A stretch of DNA of 64,000 nucleotides from Rostratula benghalensis (lineage: Eukaryota > Chordata > Aves > Charadriiformes > Rostratulidae), in NCBI GenBank assembly GCA_013399305.1, contig VXAI01000301.1, positions 758,132 through 822,131 on the forward strand, given 5' to 3'. The notes under the pieces were generated by a model, which made no database searches, was not told the origin of the DNA, and saw only the letters and a list, made by a program, of their open reading frames with translations. The translations under genes were made by a program, and so were the position numbers. Each line of letters opens with the position of its first letter. Within the stretch, counting starts at the first letter, position 1. Below are positions 12,601-25,379 of the stretch, piece after piece.

Positions 12601-14815
12601 GCTTACCGTGTGATTAGATGAGTATCAGAGTGACGCAAAGGAGGAAAAGATCAAGCAGCTGGAAGCAGAGGCAAGGGGAGCAAGGAACAGAGTAGGCAGG
12701 AGACAAACTGACACCTCCTGCTTTTGCTGGAAGCAAGCCCTTAGTTCAGCTTAGCTGTAATGTGAAGCCATACCCTGGGTATATATTCCCTGACTAAGTG
12801 TCACTGCTATGTGAGGACAGTGCTTAAAGTACCTCTTGAATTGAATGAACAATATACATATCATAAGACTAGGTTTTCCAGGTCCTCTGCTGATTCAGAT
12901 GAGAATTGCCGCACCAAATTCTGTTCTAGGTGATTTATGGAGCCGTGTTTTCAAAGTCATACCCAGCACAGTAAGAACTGAAAAGGAACATCGGAAAGGA
13001 GGGCACAAAAGAAGATCATTGTCATCCTCTGCACACCTGGACAGGAGCCATGGCTCTGTGTCTGAGAAATCCCATCCTAGAAAAATAAAAAATAAATAAA
13101 TATATTTGTGAATAATCTTTTGCTGATAGATACACTGTGAAAAACCCTTGCTGTGTGTCCTATCAGGATTCCACTGAAGTTGCCAAGATCTGAACTCACA
13201 CTGTGCCTAAGGATAATAGTGTCAGATCGTGATGGTCCTTTCTGTTGTCCCCTTTCAGATCAGTAGTCAGTGTAAAGGCTGGAGCCTGGAAACCATGAAG
13301 TTGACATGAGGTCTGTCCTTGCCAGGTTTACGGGATCAGCCCATATGTCTCACAGGATGGGAAATGGCAGCTTCGTGACAATGCCACAGGTAACGAATCT
13401 AAGAGGAAATCTGGTGACATAGGCTAGATTTGACACAACCCACAAGATCACTGTAACTGGTGATGCTAAATGTATTTATTCTTCATAACACTTTGAAAAT
13501 TTTATTTTCTTTCAGAAGAGAAAGAGTACAGAGGGATGAGGGAAGGGCCAAGATATTTGACTGTGGTATGCTTGTTAAAAATGAAGGTTTTTACATGTTT
13601 TAATATAGCTCTACAATCCAGAACAGTGAATAGCTCCAGTGAGTTCTACTTATACCAAATGCGTGTTAAAATCTGCAAACATACCGAATATTTCTGAACT
13701 TAAAGAACCATGGTGTTTGTTTGCAGGTCCATACCTAACCTGACAAACCTTTGACTGAACACTAACAGTGTACACTGATTGGAAATCTGGATACATGTAG
13801 TGATAAAGTAATCCTCTGATTTGTACATTTCTGGACAATTAGGCTCCAGGATTTTATGGCACATGGGAGAGGTAAGCCAGTAAAACTGGAAAATCCTGCT
13901 ATCAACAAGCACGATAGGAGCTGTGTAAACTGCCCAGCAGAAAATGCTGGTTTTAATCAATATTCATTGATGCACAGGAAATGACAGTAACTTGGTAATA
14001 CAGTGTCTGGTAACTCAGCTGAGGTCTGTGTGCTAATTAGCAGCTATTTTACGTGGACACTTATAACACTGGTAGATGCTGAAGGTCTCTGCTTCTCTAT
14101 ACCCAGCAGCATTGGAACCCTGAGAAGGGCAGTCTGCTGCCTGCCCTGGGTGTAATGAAGGAGAGACTTCTGTCACTGACCCTCAGGCAAGTAACTTCAT
14201 ATCTTCTATTATTTACTTTGAAAACATTGTGTAGTTTCATTTTTTAATTTATGTTAGTTCAGCTTTCTGTACTGAAGATTAATCACAACTTGTCACTGTA
14301 ACCTGGAGGAACTCAAACACAGCATTTTCCAGACCCACCTTTCATGACTTTATGTTAATGGTGACCCAAGAACATCCCAGTCATCTCCCTCTCTGCTTTA
14401 CTGCTCACACCCACATTCTATATCTTATCTAATAACTTCTACTTGACACAGTGCTTGATTTATGACCTCATATGAGATGAGGTCCATCACATTTCCCTTC
14501 TTTACAAAAATCTTTTATTTGATCAAAGTAAGATACCGGGCTTTTCTACTATGATGATCCTGGAAAATCCATATTGCATCACGTTACATTTTCTGTTTAC
14601 TCACGTGTCTTTAATTATTAACATCTCTGCATTTGTTTTAGTAGTCTTGTGTAACCTTAAGATCAGGCTACAATTTCTTCAGGTGTTCAATTCTTTTCTT
14701 TTTTTTTTTTAATATTCTGTGTGCTGCTCTCCAACCAGGCAGTAACCATGTAGATTTATTTATATTACCTGCAGTTTCATTTATCAGCTCTTCAGAACTA
14801 TGAATTTGAAATTAC
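9632..14815. other. AT-rich sequence between two CR1 copies, no gene seen
   Basis: No recognised exon or RNA gene. A short segment beginning GGGCCAAATTCTG near 11,446 resembles the end of an old palindromic amniote element but has no convincing second arm. The stretch at about 12,240-12,480 is richer in G+C than its surroundings but has almost no CpG and no recognised content. Open frames up to 128 codons (10,028-10,414, minus) show no domain. Confidence 0.5.
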
Positions 14816-15190
14816 ATGAATCACGGAACTGTCAGGGTCAGAAGGGACCTCTAGAGATCGTCCAGTCCAACTCCTCTGCTAAAGCAGGATTGCCTAGAGC
14901 ACATTACTCAGGACTGCATCCAGGTGGATCTTGAAGATCTCCAGAGGAGGGAACTCCACCACCTCCCTGGGCAGCCTGTTCCAGAGCTCTGTCACCCTCA
15001 CCATAAAGAAGTTTATGGAGTGGAAAATGGAACTTCCTATGTTCCAGCTTGTGCCTGTTGCCCCTCATCCTGTCACTGGGACCCACTGAAAAGAGTCTGT
15101 CTCTGTGTTCCTTCAACCCACCTTTTAGATACTTGTAAGCATTAATAAGGTCTCCCCTCAGCCTTCTCTTCTCCAGGCTAAAGAGTCCAA
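14816..15190 (-). mobile_element. CR1 LINE 3' fragment, minus strand
   Basis: Reading down from 15,190 on the minus strand, the text runs from a CTGGAGAAGAGAAGG-type block through the end of ORF2 into a 3' UTR that ends near 14,816 at the GGTCCCTTCTGACCC-type motif. On the plus strand the diagnostic phrases are GTCAGGGTCAGAAGGGACC, CCTCCCTGGGCAGCCTGTTCC and CTTCTCTTCTCCAGGCTAA. No long CR1 frame survives: a minus-strand open frame at 14,904-15,116 begins in the ORF2 frame and then runs in a shifted one, so at least one frameshift is present. The 8-base tail is not preserved. This is a 5'-truncated, inactive copy of a different CR1 subfamily from the one at 8.9 kb. Confidence 0.9.
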
Positions 15191-18100
15191 ATTATCAGTT
15201 CTTTTAATCAAAAAAGCGTTCACTATTTGAATAAATATTTTCATCACATTTTGGGCAATCCGCTCTCCAAATCCTCATCCTTGTTGCCAGTCTTTTCTTT
15301 ACTCCCACTTTCCACAATACTATCTATATTGAAATGTACTGGTTGGAATAGTAGGACATAATTAAGCGCTGCCTCTATTAGCAGGACTTTTTCTCCATTC
15401 AGTACTTGGGAATTCCAGACTGCCCCACAGTGACACGGGCTTCTCCTGGGAATTCTGGTAGTATTTTTCTCTAATAATATTTTAAATTTCTCTACCCATA
15501 TTCAAAGTCAGTTGTGGATATTTATAGCAAAGTCTGATCCTCATTGCTATGCAGAAGGGTGGTTTTTTTCAATCTTGCCCTTTTCCTCACTTTCTTCTAA
15601 AAATATTTAGACTCAAAAGAATTCTATATTATACTTCTGTTTCCTTACAAACTTTTACATAATGTCTTTAACCAAAAGACACAAAATTGGCATTATATTA
15701 ACAAATAAAATTATTACAGTTACAAACTAACACTACATAATGCATTTACTACACCTTAACTGAAATAGTTGCTTAAATGGTGTGCCAGTTTTTCTCTGAT
15801 GCCTCCATGAGTTTGTCTGTGAAAGTCAGAGGAACCTGTGGGTGCTCTACTTCTCTTAAAATTGGGCCTCAAATCTCCTTATTTCTCCACTGTGGAATCA
15901 TTGTTCTGTTAACATGCAGTTTTGAGTCAAAATCCAGTCAGTGACATCAGAAACTCATTTTGATTCACAAATTAACTGGTAGATTGTGTTCTTTCAGAGA
16001 ATACTTGTGCATGGCCTTCCCTTTGTCCCTGTACTGCAAAAATGACTGTCCCATCACTTTGTCCCACAATATGAACATAAGTGAAGAAGCCTGGTAAGAC
16101 CATTCAGCTTTGCAATGTGTTCATTTTTTCTGAGAGAAAAATCGGCAAAAAATACATACTGGTCCCTCTAAACCATTAATTCAGTATTAAAACCATGCTC
16201 CTGTCCAGGTCTAAATGTCAGAGACAGAAACTAAGAAACACACGAGTAAACTGCAAAACTGCCCCTTTATTCTATGCTCTCCTACAGCACCATTTTGAAT
16301 TAGAAACATACTTTAAACCATTAACCTATTTCATTTTGTAAAGATATTTCTGTAACACACAGAAAACATTAAGGAGATGTGTCTTAAATTTTTAAAACTA
16401 ATTTCCAAGCTAATATGAAAGTTATTACTTGAAGCTTAATATTATCATATGCACCTGTAAAGGTTGGTCAATTACAAGTTACCCATAAACCCCTTTTTGT
16501 TATTTTAACATCATAAATAGTAATCTGGCATTAAATATTTGTGATCTGGGCCAGTAACCTTTTTCAGTCTCACAGGACTTTTTTTAATTAAACTATATCT
16601 TTGTCCCATGTCTATAATCCTCTCTTTGACATTTTATATACAAGACACCTTGCTGCAAAAAGGTCAAGCAGTACAGTTATAAATGGAAAAGAGATTAAAA
16701 GTATTCTCAAGCCACAGTGATCTAAAAGAGAGTTAAATATGGAGTGTTCTTCACAGGCTTCCTTAGATGAGTTAAGAGGAAACCCTGTTGGCAGATTTTT
16801 ATTATAAGAGCAGAAAAGCAAATGAAAATTATTTGACAAAAAAATGAATAATGCACAGTTTTAATTTGCATATTGGAATAATTATCTCTAAAAGAACCCT
16901 ATAGGGTTTTGTCTCCATAAAACTTTTATGTAGACCATTGCCAAATCTGGCTTATGTGTTTATATAATTTTTCCTTCTAACATAGTTTTGTTATAAAAAT
17001 AAAACCCCAAAACAACTACAGTAACATCTTGCTGCAGTTAATTACATTCCTGCAAAAGAAACATGAAGGAAATAAAGAACTCCTTCCTGGAAAGTCTGTG
17101 AGAAATTCAAGAATGGGAAATGGCAAGAGATATTACAGCAGCCAGTCAGAGAAGGGTAGTTATAAAGGAGTGTAAGTAAACATATCTGCAGTAAAAGTGA
17201 GTCGCTTCTCTATTTTCATCAGAACATTAACCAGAAATTGAAGGAACATTTTTCCCTAATATTCTCCAGCTGGCATATTATGACCTGAACTTGCTCACTC
17301 TATGCCACACTGGAATAGCTTTAATGGTTTACATGGGTACAACTAAACAATACATTACTTGTAATGTCTTAAGTAACCTAGCAAAGCATGGTACCCAATT
17401 GCTGAAATGCAGTTGTGGATCTCTCAGAGTCTACTTTGTTACCCCCAAGAGACCAAACCCTGGTCTGGAAACTCTTTACTGCTAATTTCTTTCTATCAAT
17501 TTTATATAGCCCAGTGAAATAAGGATATTTCTTGAAACACCATGTCATCAGAGTGCCTGTTTAGATGTAAATGCTGGAAACAGCAGGTTTTACAATGACC
17601 CCTAGTTCTCCATTTCACTTTCTGATGGTCTGCTAGTATGTGTGTTTTCAAATGCTCCACTGGCTGCCTTCGACATAAAGGAGGGTTTTTACACCATCTG
17701 CTTAAGGCTGTATCCGAGGCATCTAACCGAGGTGTGATGCAGAGCACCTAAGTTTAGGAGCTGAGTTCCCTGTAGTGTCTCTTCACAGTTATTCAATGTG
17801 CCTAAATTAGCTGAGTTAGTGGGGATACCCAAAAGATCCCACTGCAGCCGTAGTATTTGTGGGACAGCAAAAACAAAGTCAAGATACTTGTATTACAGAA
17901 ATAAACTTACATCAGTGTTACTGTTCAAAAATCTTAAATATAATATGAGCTTGAATCCTGTTGCTTCTTTCTTCCTTTCTGACACTTCAATCTTGCTCTG
18001 CCCTAAATAAAAGGTTACTTACTCTTTCCAGTTTCTTTCAGCTGTTAGGAGATTGCATAAAGCAACTGAACTGTTGATATCCAACAAATCCAGCTCCTGT

Positions 18101-21100
18101 CCAAAGAAACTAGACACCTTGTTTGTAGAACGTCATATCTGACAGGGCTAGATTAGCAGCTCTGAGCCTGTTGACTCAGTCTTATTAGATCCATGTGCTA
18201 ATAAAGCAAACATTTAAAAGAGAATCCATAGCAATTTATAAGGCAAAACCTCACCAGCAGTGCAAAAGCAAAGTATAACAAACATGGGAAGCCCAACTAC
18301 ACATCAGTGTGAAGAAGCAGCGTGGTAAATTGGACACCATCCCCACATGCACACAGCTTTGTTACACATGTGAAAACTTATCTGCTTACGAGTACAGAGT
18401 TTTCTCTTGCCTTTTCAGCTGTTCAGAATGAAAGCAAGCTTGTGATGGTCACGCTCCACATACCTCTAAGGCAACCCTTGGTAGAGGAGGGAGCTCCTTT
18501 GGGAAAGGTGCACTGCAGAGGGTGAGCTTTGGGCTTGGCACGCTGTGAGACTCCCCATCTCTTCTCTCTATCACTTACGTGCTCTGGCACTCCCATGACT
18601 CAGGATTTTCAACTGCATTAGAAGTCTGCAAGAGGAAAACAAATGCCATTAATTATTTTTGTATTACTCTGAGTAGGTTTCCACTGGAAAAGTAAACTCG
18701 AGCTCTGTATTAACCATATTGTCAATGTTGAAATGGTCAAGAATTGTTTTAAAACCAGCAGGTCCATCCACCTGTGAATAGCATTATATTATATATATTA
18801 TTATATATGTGTATATATAATATATATTATTATATGGCATTATAATAGTAAGTACCTAGCACATCTTTAGTAAGCTGCCACAGAAAGTTTCTCGTTTTTA
18901 CCATTCTTCCAATCTTCTCCCTTTGTGCTGGCTTTGGCACTTGTCCACCTCTGTAGTGAACTGGTTCAGCTCACTAAACTCACAGAAAACTGTTTGGCTA
19001 CTTAGTTTTAATCTTTCATTCCTTTGCAAGTGTTAGTTTTCTGCTGATTTAGCTCCCTAAATCTGGTTTCCATGGGATCAGATAAGTCCCAGAGACAGTA
19101 GCAGAAGCACATGACTGGAACCAGGGCAGAAGGGGATGTGGCCTACTACTCTAATGGCTCCGTAGTGTCACAAAACTTAATCCTCTGTCTCTCTTCTGCC
19201 CATGATGATTCTCCAGTGACGTGCTTTTTCTTAGTTCTTCTAGGTTGCACTCTTTCTTGTTGCCCTTGCAGATGGTACAGTTAAAGAAAAAGGAATGTAA
19301 TCATGTTTTGATCACTTCCTGGTTGTCTGGGAGTTCATGGGATCAGTGAGCCTGAGATTTGCTCCAAGCACCTATGGCATTGCACTTCTGCCTCAATTTC
19401 TGTAACCATGCCAAATATGTCTGTGTATCTCAGATATCTACATGGGAGTGCCAGATATAACATGAATATATGAACAACAGCTGTTCCCTCTTGCAATGAC
19501 AGCTGGAGTCAAAGGATCTCTGAGATGACTCTAGGTTTTTAGACAAGTGAATTGAGTCTTGAGCCATCCAGAGTTACAAGTAGGGTCTTTGAAAGGAGTT
19601 GTCCCAAAATACAGCAGCACTTTTCGTAAGTTTGGTTGTTTGGCTGGGTTTTTTTTTTGGTATGGATCCCTTTTCTTCAATGAAATAAATTTTGACATCT
19701 CTTTCTCCTAGCTCCATGCCCACAAATGGGTGGATACCCCCACTATTCTGCTTCACATTTCTGCAGTCCCAGCCTGCAGTCCCTTATCTCTCTTTGCAGG
19801 TGTGTGCTGCTCAAGGCATAGCTACCTTTTAGTGGGCTGTGGCCAGGGAGCTGGCAGGAAAACACCCTCACACCTCAAGCTCCAGCAAATCTGTCCCCTG
19901 CCTTGCTTGCTGGTGGTCTGTCAAAGGAAAAATTCTGCTTTCACATGGCTTCAAAAGAAGACGTGGAGAAAATGCAAGGGAAAAGGAAAGATATAGACCA
20001 GCTGACATTCTTAGAGGTTTCAAGACTATAATGCACACCCCTTGATGTTGTGCACCTTGACAGCTGAGAATGAAGAATTTACAAACAGAAATACAGAAAC
20101 ACTGCAGAAACACAACAGGGAATTCTTAATCACTGATGCCGCTTATTTGAATTTAAGGAAAGCGCAAAACTGCATGTATGTTTTTTCCCTCCATGGTATT
20201 CAAACTGTATTACCTATGTGATAAAAATGACTTTCCCATAGTAATTTCCTTTTCTATTCACATCAATATTCATACCCTAGTGTATGGCTTTAAACAGATT
20301 TTTCCATTGCATCTGTCCACAGAGCAAACAAATCTTTATGCATGTTCTTCAATTAACTTTACTTGGAGCCGACTCTATTAACATGTAAATGAAAAAGTCA
20401 CTCTGGCCCAGTCTACAATGCCCTAGAAAGTTTCACTGGCCTATTTGGTTACAATTATGATGAAATCATACCTTTAACAAGCACAGCTAAACTGACAAAG
20501 GACCTAATATGATGTGATTTCATTACAAACAGATTTAATTTATTATTGTCTCCCCTCTTGGAAAGCAGCAATGTCTCATTAGTTACGGAACTGTTAAAAA
20601 ACTTTAAAGGATAGTTATCTATACTTTGCTAGCTCAGCAAGAAAAAAATAGTCCATAAATGTAGAAAGCCACAATCATTCTTTTTAAAGGTTAGCAAATG
20701 CTATAAAGGCTCACTTTAAGCCAGTGTTGAGATTGTTATGTTGTTAAAAGCTATATTGCTCTACCCCCACTGTTGTCAATAATCAGTGGGAACTACAGTG
20801 ACTGTTTTGCTAAACACTGTTCCAGACCTTAACTGTGGTTACAGTAAGCAAGTTAGCACCTGCCAAAACTTGAGAATTCTGCTAATGAAAAAATTCACGC
20901 AAAGTTCTGGATTTAGCTGCAAACCACTTTCCAGCATCAATCTACTTCTTTTGCAGGTGTCCATAGGTTATGAGAGAGCTTGGGATGCAAAATTATTTGT
21001 GAAATATTTTCCATCTGGTAATTCATTCTGTATAGCTTTGCATATTATTCCTAATGATTTAATGTGCCACTGAATAAACCTATCTCCATTATTCATCATG

Positions 21101-21579
21101 ATTTCCACAATCTTTCTTTCTGCAACATTCTCCAACAATTTAATATCACTAGTAAAGTAAATACCCTCCCAAAATATTTATCTCTTTAATGAAAGAAAGG
21201 CCAGAGCCAAAGAGCCTTTAGGTAAATGCTGTAGTGAGGTAAAACATGAGAACATCCTGTGTGTTTGGCTTGAAGACATTTTCTGGTATTTTTTTGCCTT
21301 CTTTTTTGAGACAAACCCTGCTGCGCAGCACATCCCACTGGACATGGTAAGGAATGAGTGTTTCCCTCGTGTTCTCCAAAACATGCACATGCCCCATGGG
21401 TCAAGGGTTCCACCTGGGACGTGCTGACATCTCCCAAAGATTGCTGCAGGTATTGCTGGTGAGGTATTTACAGTATTTCTGGCCTCTGCAAAATAATTTG
21501 CCTGGAAAAAATCAGCCATCTTTCCTGCAGACCATTTGTGAATTTACAGTATGGTAAATCTTGAGTTGCTCAGACAGGC
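15191..21579. other. AT-rich sequence, no gene seen
   Basis: No recognised exon, RNA gene or intact repeat apart from the TA-rich tract at 18,783-18,850. Local G+C rises at about 19,740-19,920 with overlapping short frames on both strands (up to 88 codons) but without domains or supported splice sites. Two overlapping minus-strand frames at 21,178-21,519 have no recognisable content. Confidence 0.5.
18783..18850. repeat. TA-rich, self-complementary low-complexity tract
   Basis: Nearly pure A and T arranged as ATAT/TATTAT units that read similarly on both strands. It can form cruciform-like pairing and is likely length-variable. No flanking element explains it. Confidence 0.8.
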
Positions 21580-22450
21580 TGTCTGATGAGTACTCACAAC
21601 CCATATCCCATCCACCAACCGGTTTTTGATACACGACAGAATTTTTTGTTCTGTCTGCTGTTGTTAGTATTTGGAAATAGCCTTTAGCCAGAGCTTTTTG
21701 GAAGCCAAGGTAAATTATACCTACTTGGATTCCTAGCTAAACCGCTGTGGCTTTCTTCCTGGATTTCTGTGGTGCTGGAATAGTAAAAATTACACCCAGA
21801 CAAGCTGTGAAGACCAATTTAAAAATGTATCATGTATTTATAGCAATAATACCTATGTAGTTTTAGAAAGGTCCTTTAATGGCTGCTTATGGAAATGGTT
21901 TTGGACAATTTCAGTGGCACTAAAGCACTGTTCTCTTTTCTATAATTCCCAAGGTCATCCTTTGTTCTTTCTTTCTTTGGATAAAAATCAATCCTCTAGA
22001 ATGGCTCCTGCTATTAGAGGTATATTACATATTTTAGTTAGTATTTCAGCTACTTTTTGTTTTTTCCTTTTTAAAACTCTCAAATGAATACTACCCAGCC
22101 CCAGGGATTTTCTACCATTAACTTTATCTGGTTGCTCTAATGCCTCATCGTCAGAGGCCACTCTCTCTGACAATGCCTCATCTGTAAAAATTAACCTTGA
22201 GTTAGAAATGTCTGCCTCATCCTCATTAGTGAAGACTGATTACAAAGAATTAATGTAATTTCACCACAATCTCTTCATCCTTTTTAATTACAACTTTAGT
22301 GGTCCAGTTGACCTAGACACTTATTTAGTGTGTTCTTCCTGATACAGTTAAAGAATTCCTTACTGGTGGTTTTAATGCATTTTGACTATTAGCCTTTTTA
22401 AAACGCTTCTCATTGAAAATTATAAGTCAATCTATACAAAAATGATTTTT
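21580..22450 (-). mobile_element. Ancient CR1-like LINE body, RT region, heavily eroded
   Basis: On the minus strand this carries pieces of the CR1 reverse transcriptase in the right order. From 22,450 downward there is a degraded pre-RT part, including a trace of the FFxSVFT-type segment near 22,240. A 61-codon open piece follows at 21,988-22,173, with the recognisable blocks LGLGSIHLRVLK, AEILTKICNIPL and ILED, matching the SPGPDGIHPRVLK...W(R) segment of the family. A NYRPVSL-like position lies near 21,950. At about 21,684-21,720 the remnant IYLGFQKAL stands where RT motif A (YLDFxKAFD) is expected, with the catalytic aspartate replaced by glycine. Several stops and frameshifts break the frame. 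The family match is from memory of turtle and crocodile CR1 copies. The insertion should predate modern birds. Edges are good to about 50 bases. Confidence 0.8.
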
Positions 22451-24699
22451 CCTCATGAGAAGCCTAACTTCTTATAACAAGTTTGATATCTGGTTTTCCT
22501 TTTGCATAACTTTCTTAAGAGGAGTGTTAAGCAGCCAGCCCAGCAGATACTAAGGGATGCTTCCCACCATGATGTCTGTTATTCTGGTCACCTAGAAAGA
22601 GTTTTAGGGACTGCAAACACAAACACCACTTGGAGGAAAGGGATCCTTTCTGTCCACACCATCCAGCAAGCTGCATCATTAGAAAGCACGTGCTGGATCC
22701 CAGCTGGAGCCAGGTACCACCTGCAGGGTATTCTGTACAACTGCCTTTACCTAAGTGCGCAAGGGATGCCTCCATTTGATTAATTTTCCCATCTTCCCTT
22801 TCTTGATTAAATTTCTTTACAGCTTAGGAATCAACCTTTTTGTGTTGAATTTTTCTATTATGAATGGAGATAAAAAAATTCTACTGCATTTGTTCAGTGT
22901 ATATTCCCTGGTAACTTTCAAATCCTTTACCAAAAGAAATGGTCTGAGTGGTATCTGTATATCTCTACAGACCCCGTCACGTCTTCATGTCTGATAGATA
23001 TTGGTTTTTTTCTAGAGAGAAATTCTGCATTGTTAATAGAGGTTGCGTAAGGGGAGCAGAAAACATCTTTCATCTACCTGTAACTATTGCAGGGTACACT
23101 GAATAAGGATGTCTTTCTTTTCTTTTTCTGCCTGACATTATATCCTGCCCAACACTTCTGAGAAATCCACTTTCTCAAGTCATTCCTGCTTTGTGACAAT
23201 TGCACACCACAGTATAAGATTTTATCATAGTTTATAATCCCTCTTAACTGAGCAATATAATTATACATTTTCAGGTACACCAATACTTTCCATTTTAGAA
23301 AAGAGAATGCTGAGGCATTCACCATTAGTCATGTTTCCAGAAGTAACTGCTTGTCATGTCTCTAAACACAGACACCTAACACACATGTATATAGAAGAAG
23401 AAATGCTGATACTAATAGTTACTCTAGCCATTCAAGAAAATTTCATCCCTAAATGTTCTGCAAAGCCTTTTGTTATTTAAAAATAGTTCCATAAAACTAC
23501 ATTCCTTTTTTTTCTTTAATTTTTTCATACATTCTTTCTCCATGTATTTTTAATATTCAGATTTGCTTTTCCCAGGAATCCAGCTTTGTACATTTCTAAT
23601 TTACCCTAAAGAATTAAATATCCAGAAAATAAACTGAATGTTTATATTTAGAAATTTGCTTTTAAAAAAACCCCTCAGCCTCAAAGAAAATGCAGGACAT
23701 CTACTGCAGGGAAAACTGCATTCTATTCTCACTCTGACCTGTCCTAGCTGTCAGTCTTTTATATTATTTATTNTTTTATATTATTTATATTATTGCATCT
23801 TTGACCTTGACCTCATATAAATCTCAATATAGTTCTGTTCCTTAATGTTTAGTTAACTGTTGTTTGTAATGCCTGTTGCTCTCTTTGTCTGGCTTTTAGG
23901 TGTTCTACTGCATTATACCAACCATCTGAATATTTACTGGCAGGTAAGGAAAAGTATGACTCTATGTGCTGACTGGGATTTTTTCTGGGAGTGGGTACTT
24001 CTGTATTAAGTCCATACCCCAGCTCAACTGGGGATGGAAACAAAGAGGCAGACCTCCTGCTCTTTCCCTTCCCCAGCCTACAAATTCAACCTCAACATTA
24101 AGGTTTTCTACAAGTATGACACATGCTTTAATGAAGCAGTGTATTTTGCTGAAAAAAATCATTGCTGGCTCAAGTGATCCCTAAGTCTTCTTTGATTCTG
24201 CCTCTTTTGTTGCTCATTTTTGGACATGCAGGCTAGTAACAAAACATCACGGAAGCATAAGCAAAGCATCTTGGCTGAGGCAGTGCAGTTACTGATGCTG
24301 TCTAACTGCATTTAGCAGGCCGGTATTGACAAGAGCCAAACCATCTGATTGAGGTCTGGCAGGAACACTCTCCGTTATGATACTACATTTTGCCCTGCAG
24401 CTCACGATGTGGGGTTTTTTTTCTCTATAGAATGCACATAACATCCTTATGCAGACACTTTAACTGTGTTTCAAGGTTGTTGGCAATCTTAAGAATAATT
24501 TTTTGAGATACCCAAACTCAATTATTTTCATTTTATTCAGATTATTTGGTCTCTACTGTGACACAGTTGGAGCAATCTCTATGGGATTTGAGGGTTCACG
24601 CACTCTTACGTGTGAAGGCAGTTTACCTGTTAAAAGAAAACAGCTTAATGAAATTTTTTAAGTTCTATTTAAAAACTGCAATCTTATTGATAGCTACCT
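22451..24699. other. AT-rich sequence, no gene seen
   Basis: No supported exon or RNA gene. The segment next to the eroded CR1 (22,451-22,750) may hold unrecognised upstream parts of the same element. The short duplication around the unresolved base at 23,773 is listed separately. Minus-strand frames at 23,074-23,325 and 23,849-24,043 have no domain. Confidence 0.45.
23757..23789. repeat. Short direct duplication with an unresolved base (N) at 23,773
   Basis: The unit TTTTATATTATTTAT occurs at 23,757-23,771 and again at 23,774-23,788, with one T and one N between the copies. It is the only ambiguous base in the window. It may reflect heterozygosity, a consensus failure in an AT repeat, or a patched join in the assembly. 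Confidence 0.9.
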
Positions 24700-24960
24700 A
24701 GATGCCAAGAAACTAAAAGCTAGACTGAAGTCACAGAGACTTGCAAAGGGACTTGACCTGAGCTCATACCTGTGTGACTGCAGGCAGTATCCACTGCTGA
24801 TATGTAGCACAGTAGCCCACTTTAAGAATTATTATAATAATTCAGAACAGCCTTCTCTAACATGAGGAAAATGCTTTATGCTCCCCCTAAGGGTGAGGAG
24901 AGTATTGAATTAAGGTCTTCCACAGCTCAAACAGCGCTCCATCAACCAGGCTGTTGCTTA
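24700..24960 (-). mobile_element. MIR/CORE-SINE-like fragment, minus strand
   Basis: On the minus strand the text begins near 24,960 with a tRNA-derived head: GCCTGGTTGATGGAGCGCTG, then a GAAGACCTTAATTCAATAC block at the place of the RNA polymerase III B box. Further down (about 24,780 to 24,725) comes GAGCTCAGGTCAAGTCCC followed by CTCTGTGACTTCAGTC, which resembles the MIR core phrase 'gtgacc..gggcaagtcac...ctctgtgcctcag'. The order and spacing of head and core are right, but divergence is high and there is a segment between them I cannot align by eye. This is an ancient amniote SINE, not an active tRNA gene. Confidence 0.55.
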
Positions 24961-25253
24961 AAGCAAAAACTGATGTTTTTAAATGGAGGAGTGAATGTGG
25001 CTCAGCTGCTAGAAGGAAAGCGTATGGGACCAACACTTCATCAGGGAGCCAAAGACTGTGGTGGCTGAGCTGTCTTTTCATGTGCCCAGTTGCAAGGACA
25101 GACACTAAGTGTTTGAACTCGCCTCAGAGGCACCTGAAACCTGGATGGCATTAGCTCTTTTTTTGATTGGCTTTTCACCTAGAGGATGAAAATGTGAATT
25201 GGTATCTTTGCCATCCTCTTATGCCATCAGTCCCAAATCTGCTGTTGGTTGAG

Positions 25254-25374
25254 GTCCAATTCTGCCACCCCTTTGAGCAGCACCTTAATGCACAAATAGA
25301 ATCGTTGAATTCAATGTGACTAATTGTGCAGTAAAGTACTAATCAGGTTGAATAATGGCAGCAGAATAGGGCCC
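25254..25374. mobile_element. Imperfect 120-base palindrome, probable ancient MITE
   Basis: The left arm starts TCCAATTCTGCCACCC and the right arm ends GGCAGCAGAATAGGGCC; read on the other strand the right arm mirrors the left (ATTCTGC.., GC/GTACTTTA.., TGCACAA.TAG..). The arms meet at a perfect 10-base centre, TTGAATTCAA (25,305-25,314). Several mismatches and a few small gaps separate the arms. Long palindromes with ends like CCAAATTCTGCC are known as short non-autonomous DNA-transposon relics in amniote genomes; that assignment is from memory. No terminal target duplication could be defined. It could fold into a hairpin if transcribed. Confidence 0.6.
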
Positions 25375-25379
25375 TCGGT

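Noticed and set aside
24855..24960. Possible tRNA gene or pseudogene on the minus strand
   Set aside because: The tRNA-like text is followed by a SINE core phrase and does not form a full cloverleaf sequence, so it fits a SINE head better.
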